Positions 16,881-25,250 of a stretch of DNA of 64,000 nucleotides are shown one piece after another; position 1 is the stretch's first letter; every line of letters begins with the position of its first letter. The DNA lies in NCBI RefSeq assembly GCF_042678945.1, contig NZ_JBHTLM010000004.1, positions 1-64,000 of the forward strand, written 5' to 3'. This DNA comes from Fontibacillus puldeungensis. GTDB lineage: Bacteria; Bacillota; Bacilli; Paenibacillales; Paenibacillaceae. The position numbers and the translations under genes were made by a program. The notes beneath the pieces were generated by a model. That model made no database searches. It was given only the letters and a program-made list of their open reading frames with translations, and was not told where the DNA came from.

Positions 16881-18155
16881 GTGAAGCGAAAAAATCACTG
16901 GGTGCTATTTGCCATCCTATTACTCGCTTTAATCAATCTGTCACCGAGTGAGGAAACGGCGCAGGTCCTCTCGGACAATGACGGTGACGTGCAGCCAATG
17001 ACTCCCCCGCAGCGGGTGACTTTACAAGAAAAGGGGCATATTCAAGTAGCGGTTCAGATGGACGAGTCCGATTTTCTTTATCTTCAAAAAATGAATCAGC
17101 AGTTTATGGAGGATCATCTGATTCAGGTGGAGTTGGTCAACATACCACCAGAGAAGAGATATGCGACCTATCAGAAGGAGCAGCTTAAGCTGGGGAATTC
17201 GCCAGATGTGTTGCTGCTCGACAATGGTTGGATTCGCCGGTTTGCGGCCGACGGGTATTTGCTTCCTACGGAAAGCTATTTTTCAGGCTCTCTTTCGGGT
17301 GAAGTGTTAAGCGCTTCCTTAACTCCGAACGAATGGAACGGATACGTTTGGGGAGTTCCTATGGATACAGATCCATATGTGTATGTATATAATCCTACTT
17401 TGCTTAAGCAGTACGGTATAGAGCATCCTCCAGATTCGGCGGAAGCATGGGGGACACTGTTTGCACTCTATCATAAACAACCATTTGCCCAACATTTGCT
17501 TGCGTTAAACTTTGATGATCCTAATGCGGTGATGACGTTGCTATGGCAAATGGGAGGCGGTCTAAAACCGGGTGAACAAGATGGCTCATTATTCGCTATG
17601 ACCGGGGAACTACAAAACTCGCTTCAGCGTTTGGAGCAAATTCGTCCCATTCTTTGGAACGCACGGCTCGCTTCGACGGCTGCCGAAGACCTCTGGAATC
17701 AGTTCTATAACGGGGATGTAGCATTTATTTTAACGAAAGCTTCGGAGGCGAAGAAACACCAATTCCCGCGGGCTTCTATCTCGTTTCCAAAATTAAAACA
17801 AGACCGGATGACGACTTGGATTGGCGGACGAAGTTATGTCGTGTCTTCTCAAACGCAAAATCCTGAAGCAGCCGGTCTATGGATATCGGCCATGACTTCG
17901 CAGCAGAACCAGCTGCGCTGGTATGAGTTTACTGGAAATCTTCCCGTCATAAAGACGATTTATTATGACCCGGATATGAGTGATCTACCTAAATGGGTTC
18001 CAGCATCATTACCCGCAGGGTCGGGAATTTCTATGCCTGCTGAAGCCTCGCTTCCTAGAAAAATGGAGAAATTCAGCAAGCTGTCGGAAAGCTTTTTAAA
18101 CGGATCTATGACCCTCAAACAGTTCAAAGAATCGCTTGGCAGCATCGGGAAATAA
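16881..18155 (+). CDS. Orphan extracellular solute-binding protein (family 1)
   Basis: A 424-residue protein with an N-terminal hydrophobic segment (about 6-21) and a bacterial family-1 binding fold. Supporting motifs: PDVLLLDNGWIRRFAADGYLLP, GVPMDTDPYVYVYN, AFILTKASE. No cysteine follows the hydrophobic segment, so it lacks the usual lipoprotein anchor. It may be membrane-tethered by its signal or released. No permease or ATPase genes adjoin. The GTG start has GGAGAGGAAG upstream. Confidence 0.82.
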   Translation: MKRKNHWVLFAILLLALINLSPSEETAQVLSDNDGDVQPMTPPQRVTLQEKGHIQVAVQMDESDFLYLQKMNQQFMEDHLIQVELVNIPPEKRYATYQKEQLKLGNSPDVLLLDNGWIRRFAADGYLLPTESYFSGSLSGEVLSASLTPNEWNGYVWGVPMDTDPYVYVYNPTLLKQYGIEHPPDSAEAWGTLFALYHKQPFAQHLLALNFDDPNAVMTLLWQMGGGLKPGEQDGSLFAMTGELQNSLQRLEQIRPILWNARLASTAAEDLWNQFYNGDVAFILTKASEAKKHQFPRASISFPKLKQDRMTTWIGGRSYVVSSQTQNPEAAGLWISAMTSQQNQLRWYEFTGNLPVIKTIYYDPDMSDLPKWVPASLPAGSGISMPAEASLPRKMEKFSKLSESFLNGSMTLKQFKESLGSIGK

Positions 18156-18177
18156 CAATTTACCTTAGCAATAGAAG

Positions 18178-19260
18178 TTAGAAGGATAATTTCAATTTGA
18201 CCGTAAGGGTTCCCTGCGCGATGTCTACCTCAGTAGCTTCGACGAAGGGGACTATTTTTTTAGGATAAAATCCAAGGTCAAAATCCTCCTCCAATTCCTT
18301 TCGCGTGGTGTCAGGAAGCTCAAAACCGTTAATGAACAAACGGTCGACGTGGAAAGTAATGGAGTTCTCCGGTTCATTCTCAACGGTGTAATGACCCTCA
18401 ACCTCCAGTCTCAGCCCTTCTCTGCTGCCGTGGACGATAATCTTGTCCTGCCCGAACTCGAACGAAACGTCCTGAAGCCGCTCATTTTTGTCGCGAAGAA
18501 AGGCGTTAATATCTTCCTCACGAACTTCAAGGCGATAGCCCCCTTTCTCCGATACGAGGCTGTCTTTATGGTCATCTAGAAAATCGGAGAAGTCCGACAT
18601 GGCCGTTGATAGCGCACGGAAATACCGCCTAACCTCATAAAGCCCGATATTTTCCCAATACTTCGTTAATTCTTCGATCATGGCCATAAGTTTTTCTGGA
18701 TCGGTACTGTGCCCTAGCGTCGTATCGACCTGCTCCTGCAGAGCGGCGACACGATTTCGCTGAAGCTGTAAATTTGTCTTAATTTGAGTTAATTCAGCGG
18801 ACACGGACTCTAGCTTGGTTTTGGTCTTTTTCAAATCTGCATATTCAGTTTTATAGTTGTTCAAGACCGTACGGTCACGATCCATGATCAGCTCATAATA
18901 GTCGAGAACGGAGATAAAATCTCTCAGGCTTCCGACAGATAGCAGCGCAGCAAGCAAATCTTCACGCTCTCCCATATAGTAAGCACGTAGCCTCGCACCA
19001 GCTTGCTCTCTAATATCTTTGATTTGCTCATTTTTTCCCTCAAGCTGCTCACTAAGCTCACTAATGGAACGTTCTGTTTCATTTTGCTGGGATTCGATTC
19101 GCGCTATCTCTCTGTCGATTTCATGGATTGACAAGCTCTGTTCAAGAACGTGCTGCTCATCAGCTGTGAGAGGAGCTGTATATGCTTGGATCGATTGGGG
19201 GTATGAGTAAGCGGCTGTCAGGAACAACAGCAGGCATAAGAGCATGATGATTTTTCTCAA
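18178..19260 (-). CDS. Secreted coiled-coil protein, CwlO-N-like
   Basis: A 360-residue protein with a signal peptide (about 1-24, ending near SIQA). A long heptad-rich coiled coil follows (about 40-180), with a YYMGEREDLLAALL..SLRDFISVLDYYELIMDRD stretch. This matches the N-terminal domain of CwlO-type hydrolases, which binds FtsEX. The C-terminal ~180 residues are globular and charged, with no NlpC/P60 or M23 catalytic motifs. The TTG start is supported by GGGAGAGG 7 nt upstream. It may be a hydrolase regulator; this is inference. Confidence 0.75.
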   Translation of the reverse strand: MRKIIMLLCLLLFLTAAYSYPQSIQAYTAPLTADEQHVLEQSLSIHEIDREIARIESQQNETERSISELSEQLEGKNEQIKDIREQAGARLRAYYMGEREDLLAALLSVGSLRDFISVLDYYELIMDRDRTVLNNYKTEYADLKKTKTKLESVSAELTQIKTNLQLQRNRVAALQEQVDTTLGHSTDPEKLMAMIEELTKYWENIGLYEVRRYFRALSTAMSDFSDFLDDHKDSLVSEKGGYRLEVREEDINAFLRDKNERLQDVSFEFGQDKIIVHGSREGLRLEVEGHYTVENEPENSITFHVDRLFINGFELPDTTRKELEEDFDLGFYPKKIVPFVEATEVDIAQGTLTVKLKLSF

Positions 19261-19329
19261 TAGCAATCCTCTCCCGCAAGTAGTTGTACTATATATATGA
19301 TAACAGGTTTGAAAATAACCTGGCATATG

Positions 19330-19366
19330 AAAAAAGGCGGTCCGGCTTACAGCCGAATCGCCTTTT
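19330..19366 (-). terminator. Terminator after DUF2626 gene
   Basis: Read on the minus strand: AAAAGGCG..GGCT/AGCC..CGCCTTTTTT. Confidence 0.85.
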
Positions 19367-19387
19367 GAACGTGCATCGTTATGTGGA

Positions 19388-19624
19388 TTAAAGTGGCAGA
19401 CCCATTATGAAGACTGTCCAATAGCTGAAGCCGGTAAAGGCTACGATCATATACCCCCAGAACAGCAGGATGTAGGTTTTCTCCGTAAATTTCAGATACC
19501 CGAAAATAACGAAAAAGGCGGTTTGCAGGAAAAATAACAGAGCCATCTCCGTCATATCGCCGGCAAAGGCCATAAGCCCAATGGCAAGGGTAAAAAAACC
19601 AAGGACGCGGAACATCCGTGCCAC
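19388..19624 (-). CDS. DUF2626 small membrane protein (YqgY-like)
   Basis: A 78-residue protein with three hydrophobic helices. The sequence style FRVLGFFTLAIGLMAFAGDM...LFFLQTAFFVIFGYLKFTE matches DUF2626 of Bacilli. Function is unknown. GTG start with GAAAGGGGGA upstream. It has its own promoter and terminator. Confidence 0.8.
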   Translation of the reverse strand: MARMFRVLGFFTLAIGLMAFAGDMTEMALLFFLQTAFFVIFGYLKFTEKTYILLFWGYMIVAFTGFSYWTVFIMGLPL

Positions 19625-19675
19625 GAATAAATCCCCCTTTCATATGTATCGACAAACATCCCATATTACTTCCTC

Positions 19676-19704
19676 ATTATACCTGCTAGCCCCAAAAGTG
19701 TAAA
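19676..19704 (-). promoter_or_regulatory. Sigma-A promoter of DUF2626 gene
   Basis: On the minus strand: TTTACA (19704-19699), 17-bp spacer, TATAAT (19681-19676). Near consensus. Confidence 0.75.
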
Positions 19705-19969
19705 TGAAAAGTCAACAAATATTGGATATTTAGCCCGTAATATGTGATTTATTTAATGGCAACAAGATATCCGATATTGATTTCTACCGTTTCAGAAATT
19801 CATGTATGGGGAGAGGTAATTTTGGAAATACATTTTAGTATCAAATAGATTCTATGAACTCTATGAGAGGCATAGAAATGGAGTAAGATGCAATTTACCC
19901 ATATATCGCCGGAGACCGTCCGGTAGGAAGTCGGTTAGAATTAGATGCTCGTTAGGAGGTTTTTTTAGC
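19705..19969. other. Intergenic region before rsfA
   Basis: AT-rich spacer (about 265 nt) between divergent DUF2626 and rsfA. No ORF, tRNA or strong hairpin is seen. The rsfA ribosome site is TTAGGAGG (19952-19959). A weak sigma-F-like pair (GTATG at 19804, GGAAATACATT at 19824) is the only promoter hint. Confidence 0.6.
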
Positions 19970-20623
19970 ATGACAGCAGTGAGACAAGATGCATGGAGCG
20001 CGGAGGACGATTTGATTTTGGCCGAAGTTACACTCCGCCATATACGTGAAGGCAGTACCCAACTGACCGCTTTCGAGGAAGTAGGAGAACGGATTGGAAG
20101 AACGGCGGCCGCATGCGGGTTCCGCTGGAATAGCTGTGTACGTAAAAAATATGAGGCGGCCATTAGTATTGCCAAAGCGCAAAGACAGAAACGTAATTAT
20201 ATGAAAAAGCAAACTCCGTTATCGGTTAATTCCGCAATGGCCTCATTAACTTCCGTCGAGATGGATGACAGTCTCTATAGAAGTGAAAGTGTAACGGAAG
20301 AGACGATTTCCATCGATGCCGTGATTCGCTTTTTACGTGGATGGAAAAACACGGTACAGGACACAAACAGACAGATGAAATCACTGGAGAAGGAGCTGCG
20401 TGAGAAGGATGAGGAAATCGCCGTCCTTCGCGAAGAAAATGAACGGCTCTCGGCCCAAGTTAACGAAGTTCAAACCGACTACAGGGTAGTCAATGACGAC
20501 TATAAGGCGTTGATTCAAATTATGGATCGGGCGCGGCGTCTCGCTTTTCTCAATGAAGAGGAAGAAGAAAGCAAATCGAGATTCAAGATGGATGCGAACG
20601 GAAATCTAGAGCGAATCGAATAG
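19970..20623 (+). CDS. rsfA: RsfA-family prespore transcriptional regulator
   Basis: A 217-residue protein. The N-terminal Myb/SANT-like DNA-binding domain is WSAEDDLILAEVTLRHI...RTAAACGFRWNSCVRKKY. A C-terminal coiled coil follows (about 125-185, EKELREKDEEIAVLREENERL). In B. subtilis RsfA fine-tunes sigma-F-dependent genes in the forespore. Strong AGGAGG site. Confidence 0.88.
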   Translation: MTAVRQDAWSAEDDLILAEVTLRHIREGSTQLTAFEEVGERIGRTAAACGFRWNSCVRKKYEAAISIAKAQRQKRNYMKKQTPLSVNSAMASLTSVEMDDSLYRSESVTEETISIDAVIRFLRGWKNTVQDTNRQMKSLEKELREKDEEIAVLREENERLSAQVNEVQTDYRVVNDDYKALIQIMDRARRLAFLNEEEEESKSRFKMDANGNLERIE

Positions 20624-20630
20624 AAGAGGG

Positions 20631-20673
20631 AAAACACAAGGATCTCGCCGATAAAGCGGGATTTTTGTGTTTT
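20631..20673 (+). terminator. Terminator after rsfA
   Basis: Stem AAAACACAA-GGATC-CGC / GCG-GATTTTTGTGTTTT with small mismatches, T-rich right arm. Confidence 0.78.
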
Positions 20674-20756
20674 AGGGGGAGGGTTTGGTATAAAGGTAGT
20701 AGGAAAAGATGGAAGAGCGTTAATTGATAACAATCGGGAAAGGAAGAGTTATTATA

Positions 20757-21728
20757 ATGAAGATTGATATCGTTGGGGCAGGGGCGCTGGGGCTGTTGTT
20801 TGGTGCTAAGCTAGCTGACTCCGGGGAACAGGTGCGGTTTTGGACAAGAACGGCTGAGCAGGCTGCGCTTCTTAAAATGGAGGGGATTGAACTTATAGAA
20901 CCAGAGGTTGGAGCTCGAATTATTGATGGAGCCCGGTTCGATGTGATGAGCTTGTATGGACATCATGAAGCACTCGGATTAAGTAGCCCTGACTTTTTAT
21001 TAATTACGACAAAGCAAAGACATATAGACGAAAAACTGCTGAACGGGATTCGCAGCATCTCTGGGGACAATACAGTGGCCGTCTGCTTCCAAAATGGTAT
21101 TGGTCATCTCGAAAATATTCAGCAGGCTCTTATGAGCCAGCCAATTTATGCGGCGATTACGACTGAAGGAGCAAAGCGGCTAAGCGGCAGAAGTGTTAGC
21201 AGGTCAGGTCAGGGGGAGACTCGGATAGGCATTAGTCTAAGATTAGGCAATCGGCAGACAGAACCACAGATTTTGGGTGCTGAAAAGCATGACGAATGCG
21301 GAGAAAGTTTCGTAAAACGGCTTGAGACAGCAGGATTCCCGGCCTTTTTGTCGAAAGACATCGATAGAGAAATCTTCAGAAAGCTGCTAATTAACGCGGT
21401 GATTAATCCGTTAACGGCACTCTGGCGAGTTCCGAATGGTCAATTGCTTGCTACTGAAGAACGAAGAGCATTACTAAGACAGCTGACTGAGGAAGGCGAA
21501 CTCATTTACCGGACGAATGGGATCTCTTTTGATTCAAATATGCTTGAACAGATAATAGCTACATGCAAATCTACGGCAACCAATACATCCTCTATGCTGA
21601 AAGATGTACTTCATGGTGATCCTACCGAAATCGATTACATTAATGGACGTCTGGTCCAGATGGCTAAAGACTCGAATGTCTATGTGCCCGGGCTGGAGTT
21701 TATATGGAAGCTGGTACGGAATATATAA
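20757..21728 (+). CDS. panE: 2-dehydropantoate 2-reductase (PanE/ApbA family)
   Basis: A 323-residue NADPH-dependent reductase of pantothenate synthesis. N-terminal Rossmann motif GAGALGLLFG, the family segment CFQNGIGH, catalytic lysine region FRKLLINAVINPLTAL, and C-terminal GDPTEIDYINGRLV. The nearest ATG (20757) is used, with AAAGGAAG about 11 nt upstream. In Bacilli a panE homologue (YlbQ) also precedes the bshC-mraZ region. Exact substrate specificity is not provable from sequence alone. Confidence 0.87.
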   Translation: MKIDIVGAGALGLLFGAKLADSGEQVRFWTRTAEQAALLKMEGIELIEPEVGARIIDGARFDVMSLYGHHEALGLSSPDFLLITTKQRHIDEKLLNGIRSISGDNTVAVCFQNGIGHLENIQQALMSQPIYAAITTEGAKRLSGRSVSRSGQGETRIGISLRLGNRQTEPQILGAEKHDECGESFVKRLETAGFPAFLSKDIDREIFRKLLINAVINPLTALWRVPNGQLLATEERRALLRQLTEEGELIYRTNGISFDSNMLEQIIATCKSTATNTSSMLKDVLHGDPTEIDYINGRLVQMAKDSNVYVPGLEFIWKLVRNI

Positions 21729-21755
21729 CCTAACATACATATAAAATTATAGTTA

Positions 21756-21780
21756 CTTACTTTTCAAGTAAGGTTTTCTC
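21756..21780 (+). terminator. Short hairpin terminator after panE
   Basis: Perfect 7-bp stem CTTACTT/AAGTAAG with a 3-nt loop and TTTTCTCT tail. Modest strength; readthrough to DUF3397 is likely. Confidence 0.5.
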
Positions 21781-21803
21781 TAATCAATTTAGGAGGTGAG
21801 GCT

Positions 21804-22190
21804 TTGGGTACTGTATTCACTACTCCTGTAATCGTATTTTCCATGCTGCCGGTCCTACCGTTTATGCTCGTGTACGTGATTCACCGTTCGATCAAGCATG
21901 ATAAAAAGGCCGCGATCATGATAGCGATGGACGTTACGACACTATTCCTTATATTGTCAGTCTCGGCTCTGTTTAACAATGTGTCTGGTTCTAATTTTGG
22001 CTTTTATTTAATCTTGCTGGTCTTATTAATCTCCGGAGGCTTGATTGGAGGAGCCCAGAATCGCATGAAAGGAAAAGTGGATGTAAAAAGGTTGCTGCGT
22101 GCGGTTTGGCGTCTGGCGTTTGCTGGAACGGGGTTAGCTTATATCTTGCTGTTCTTGATCAGCTTTATTACATACATCTCAGCTGCATAA
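21804..22190 (+). CDS. DUF3397 membrane protein
   Basis: A 128-residue protein with four hydrophobic helices. The pattern LPFMLVYVIHRSIKHDKKAAIMIAMDVTTLFLILSV fits DUF3397, a Bacilli family often next to bshC/mraZ. Function is unknown. TTG start with a perfect AGGAGGTGAG site. Confidence 0.8.
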   Translation: MGTVFTTPVIVFSMLPVLPFMLVYVIHRSIKHDKKAAIMIAMDVTTLFLILSVSALFNNVSGSNFGFYLILLVLLISGGLIGGAQNRMKGKVDVKRLLRAVWRLAFAGTGLAYILLFLISFITYISAA

Positions 22191-22293
22191 ATTTACAATG
22201 GTATAAATGGGAAATAACGAATAAATTCATGACATACGAAGTTAATTGTTAAGAAAAATAGTTGTCAATATCATATAACGGTCTATTTTGTTA

Positions 22294-22340
22294 AAAGATT
22301 TCGCCCTTTTCATCAATTCTGGGGCGAAATCTTTAAATTT
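22294..22340 (+). terminator. Terminator after DUF3397 gene
   Basis: A 13-bp perfect stem AAAGATTTCGCCC/GGGCGAAATCTTT with a 15-nt loop and AAATTTATG tail. Confidence 0.75.
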
Positions 22341-22343
22341 ATG

Positions 22344-22373
22344 TTGGATTTTTTTGACCGCTGGTTGTATAAT
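22344..22373 (+). promoter_or_regulatory. Promoter of oppA
   Basis: TTGGAT (22344-22349), 18 bp, TATAAT (22368-22373). The leader to the ATG is about 35 nt. Confidence 0.68.
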
Positions 22374-22414
22374 CTAAAAACATATACCACAAAATTTTAA
22401 GGGGGATTTGCTAG

Positions 22415-24112
22415 ATGAAGAAGAGTAAAAGCTTATTGCTGCTCTTGACGCTCGTTCTTGCTGTCGGCACTTTGCTGTCGGCCTGCGGATCTGGTGACTC
22501 GAACAAAGGCGCTTCCAATGGAGGCAACAGCGCTACTTCCAACGGTGGAAACAGCGGCAGTGAGAAACTGGCTGCAGACCAAACGCTGAGAATTAACCTG
22601 AGTGCAGAACCGCCTACTTTTGACCCTGCACAAGCGAAAGACAGCCAAGCCAATACGGTTCTAAAAACGATGTATGAAGGCCTTACTCGTATTGATGAAT
22701 CAGGTCAACCTGTAGCGGCAGCTGCTGAAAAATGGGAAGTTGATGGTACAAAATATACGTTCCATCTTCGTAAAGATGCAAAATGGAGCAACGGCGACCC
22801 GGTAACGGCGAAAGACTTCGTCTTTGCTTGGGAACGGGTGCTAAGCCCCAACACAAAACCTGCTGCACCTTATGCTTACCAATTGTGGTATTTGAAAAAC
22901 GGTAAAGAATATAATGATGGAAAAATTAAGGATTTCAGCCAAGTTGGTGTAAAAGCAAAAGATGATTACACCCTGGAAATTGAATTAGCAACTCCAACGC
23001 CTTATTTCTTGGGCCTGACTTCCTTCTATACGCTATATCCGGTTCACCAATCGGTTAAGGACGATCCAAAATGGGCTGTAGATCAAAGCAAAATGATCGT
23101 GAACGGACCATTTACTTTGACCAACTGGGTCAAAGGTCAATCCATTGAAGTATCGAAGAACGAAAACTACTGGGATAAAGCAAACATCAAGCTGAGCAAA
23201 ATTACGATGTCCCTTGTTAACAGTAGTGCTACTGAGTTGACAAGTTACAAAAACGGCGAATTGGATCGCGCAGGTGCGCCAAACGGCGAAATTCCTACCG
23301 ACCAAATTCCAATTTTGAAACAAGAATTGAAAGACGAGCTGCAAATTAAAGGTATCGCAAGTACTTACTACTATGAATTTAACGTAACGGCTAAACCTTT
23401 CGACAACCTCAACATCCGCAGAGCGTTTGCGATGGCTGTTGATCGTAAAGCCCTCGTTGACAACGTAACGCTTGGTGGACAAATTCCTGCCTTCGGTTAT
23501 GTACCGCCAGGTATTATGGGGGCAAAAGAGGAGTTCCGTACGGAACATAAAGACGACTACTTCCAAGAGAATGTAGAAGAAGCTAAGAAACTGCTTGAAA
23601 AAGGTATGCAAGAAGAAGGCTACACGAAACTTCCTGAAATCACTTTGATTTACAACTCCAGTGAAGCTCACAAGAAAGTGGCTCTAGCTGTAGCTGATAT
23701 GTGGAAGAAAAATCTTGGTGTTGACGTGAAGACGGAAAACCAAGAATGGGGCGTATTTATCGAAAATCGTCAAAACCTGAACTATCAAATTGCACGCGCT
23801 GGCTGGACAGCTGACTACAACGACCCGATGACTTTCATGGATATGTGGCTATCTGGCGGCGGAAATAACGATAATGGCTTCAAAAACCCAGAATATGACA
23901 AGCTGATTAACGAAACCAAAACACTTACGGATAACGCTAAACGTAACGAAAACTTCGTTAAAGCCGAACAAATTCTGATCAAGGACAATCAAGCCCTGAT
24001 GCCGCTCTATTACTATACTAACGTAGCAGCTGAAAAACCATACCTGAAGGGCGTAGTGCTTGACTTCAGTGGTGCGATCGACTATACTCGCGCATATCTT
24101 CTTGAGCACTAA
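22415..24112 (+). CDS. oppA: Oligopeptide ABC transporter, binding lipoprotein OppA
   Basis: A 565-residue lipoprotein. Signal peptide ends in lipobox LLSAC (lipidated Cys about 25). A Gly/Ser/Asn-rich linker follows, then the family-5 binding fold (INLSAEPPTFDPAQAKDSQANTV; WDGTKYTFHLRKDAKWSNG-type motif; YYYEFNVTAKPFDNLNIRRAFAMAVDR). It captures extracellular peptides for OppBCDF. Its own terminator and the separate downstream promoter allow excess OppA over permease. Confidence 0.95.
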   Translation: MKKSKSLLLLLTLVLAVGTLLSACGSGDSNKGASNGGNSATSNGGNSGSEKLAADQTLRINLSAEPPTFDPAQAKDSQANTVLKTMYEGLTRIDESGQPVAAAAEKWEVDGTKYTFHLRKDAKWSNGDPVTAKDFVFAWERVLSPNTKPAAPYAYQLWYLKNGKEYNDGKIKDFSQVGVKAKDDYTLEIELATPTPYFLGLTSFYTLYPVHQSVKDDPKWAVDQSKMIVNGPFTLTNWVKGQSIEVSKNENYWDKANIKLSKITMSLVNSSATELTSYKNGELDRAGAPNGEIPTDQIPILKQELKDELQIKGIASTYYYEFNVTAKPFDNLNIRRAFAMAVDRKALVDNVTLGGQIPAFGYVPPGIMGAKEEFRTEHKDDYFQENVEEAKKLLEKGMQEEGYTKLPEITLIYNSSEAHKKVALAVADMWKKNLGVDVKTENQEWGVFIENRQNLNYQIARAGWTADYNDPMTFMDMWLSGGGNNDNGFKNPEYDKLINETKTLTDNAKRNENFVKAEQILIKDNQALMPLYYYTNVAAEKPYLKGVVLDFSGAIDYTRAYLLEH

Positions 24113-24154
24113 GATCAGGAACTGAGCAAGTTAGAACGAAGCATATACTAACTT

Positions 24155-24197
24155 CGGGATATATATGTGGGCATTCCATATATATCCCGTTTTTTTT
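24155..24197 (+). terminator. Terminator after oppA
   Basis: A 13-bp stem CGGGATATATATG/CATATATATCCCG followed by eight T. Confidence 0.93.
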
Positions 24198-24245
24198 GTG
24201 CGTACTTTTCTTCCAGGCATTTCGTCGATTTGCAAATATATAGAA

Positions 24246-24274
24246 TAGACAAAGCGTTCCTTTTCACCTAAAAT
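24246..24274 (+). promoter_or_regulatory. Promoter of oppBCDF with adjacent 0A-box-like site
   Basis: TAGACA (24246-24251), 17 bp, TAAAAT (24269-24274). An exact TGTCGAA heptamer, the Spo0A box core, lies at 24282-24288 around the predicted start site. Confidence 0.6.
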
Positions 24275-24315
24275 CGATATATGTCGAAATTATAAAAGAG
24301 GAGGTGTTAACGGGC

Positions 24316-25248
24316 ATGGTGCGTTATATAGCCAATAAGTTTTTTTATATGTTGGTTTCGCTATTTATTTTGATTTCGGCCACCTTCTTTCTGATGAAAG
24401 CCATTCCAGGCGATCCATTTACAGCGGAGAAAAAGGTGCCGCCGGAAATTCTAGCGCGTCTGTATGAACAATATGGACTTGATAAGCCCGTTTATCAGCA
24501 GTATTTCAAATATTTAGGTGATGTGGTCCAAGGTGATTTTGGAATATCTATGAAGATGATCAACCAGGATGTATCCAAAATTATCGGACAAACATTCTCG
24601 GCTTCCTTGAAGCTGGGCGCGGTTGCAATCGTTGTAGCTGTTGTGGTAGGGGTTCTGCTCGGAATGTTGGCAGCGCTGTATCATCGAAAATTGATTGATA
24701 ATGTGGCGATGGTGTTAGCGGTGCTGGGCATTGCAGTACCAAGCTTTGTTGTGGCATCACTGCTGCAGTTTGTCTTCTCTTCGAAGCTTCATTGGTTTCC
24801 AACGATGGGCTTTAACGGACCGATTTATTATGTTCTACCTGTGGTGGCCTTGACCGCGCAGCCAATCGCGTTTATTGCTCGCCTGACTCGTTCGAGCATG
24901 CTTGAGGTGCTGCATGCCGATTATATCAAAACGGCTAAAGCTAAAGGTCTGGGCTGGATCGCGATCCTGTTCCGCCACGTTATACGTAACGGGATTATGC
25001 CAGTCGTTACTTACTTAGGTCCGATGACAGCCAACATCGTTACCGGTTCGGTCGTCATCGAGCAAATTTTCGGGATTGGCGGTATCGGTAAACAATTTGT
25101 TCAGGCGATCGGTGTCCGCGATTACCCGGTTATTATGGGGATTACCATTTTCTACGGTGTCCTGCTCATGGTAGCTCGCTTTATCACGGATATCGCTTAC
25201 GTATTTGTAGATCCTCGCATTAAACTTAACAAAGGGAAGGAGGGGTAA
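24316..25248 (+). CDS. oppB: Oligopeptide ABC transporter permease OppB
   Basis: A 310-residue membrane protein with six helices. N-terminal MVRYIANKFFYMLVSLF, GDPF, and the coupling motif EVLHADYIKTAKAKGLG (EAA loop that contacts the ATPases). ATG 24316 is chosen over GTG 24304, with GAGGAGGTG upstream. First gene of a tight oppBCDF operon. Confidence 0.95.
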   Translation: MVRYIANKFFYMLVSLFILISATFFLMKAIPGDPFTAEKKVPPEILARLYEQYGLDKPVYQQYFKYLGDVVQGDFGISMKMINQDVSKIIGQTFSASLKLGAVAIVVAVVVGVLLGMLAALYHRKLIDNVAMVLAVLGIAVPSFVVASLLQFVFSSKLHWFPTMGFNGPIYYVLPVVALTAQPIAFIARLTRSSMLEVLHADYIKTAKAKGLGWIAILFRHVIRNGIMPVVTYLGPMTANIVTGSVVIEQIFGIGGIGKQFVQAIGVRDYPVIMGITIFYGVLLMVARFITDIAYVFVDPRIKLNKGKEG

Positions 25249-25250
25249 GA

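Noticed and set aside
22354..22373. TTGACC with TATAAT as the oppA promoter
   Set aside because: Only 8 bp separate them; TTGGAT at 22344 gives proper 18-bp spacing.
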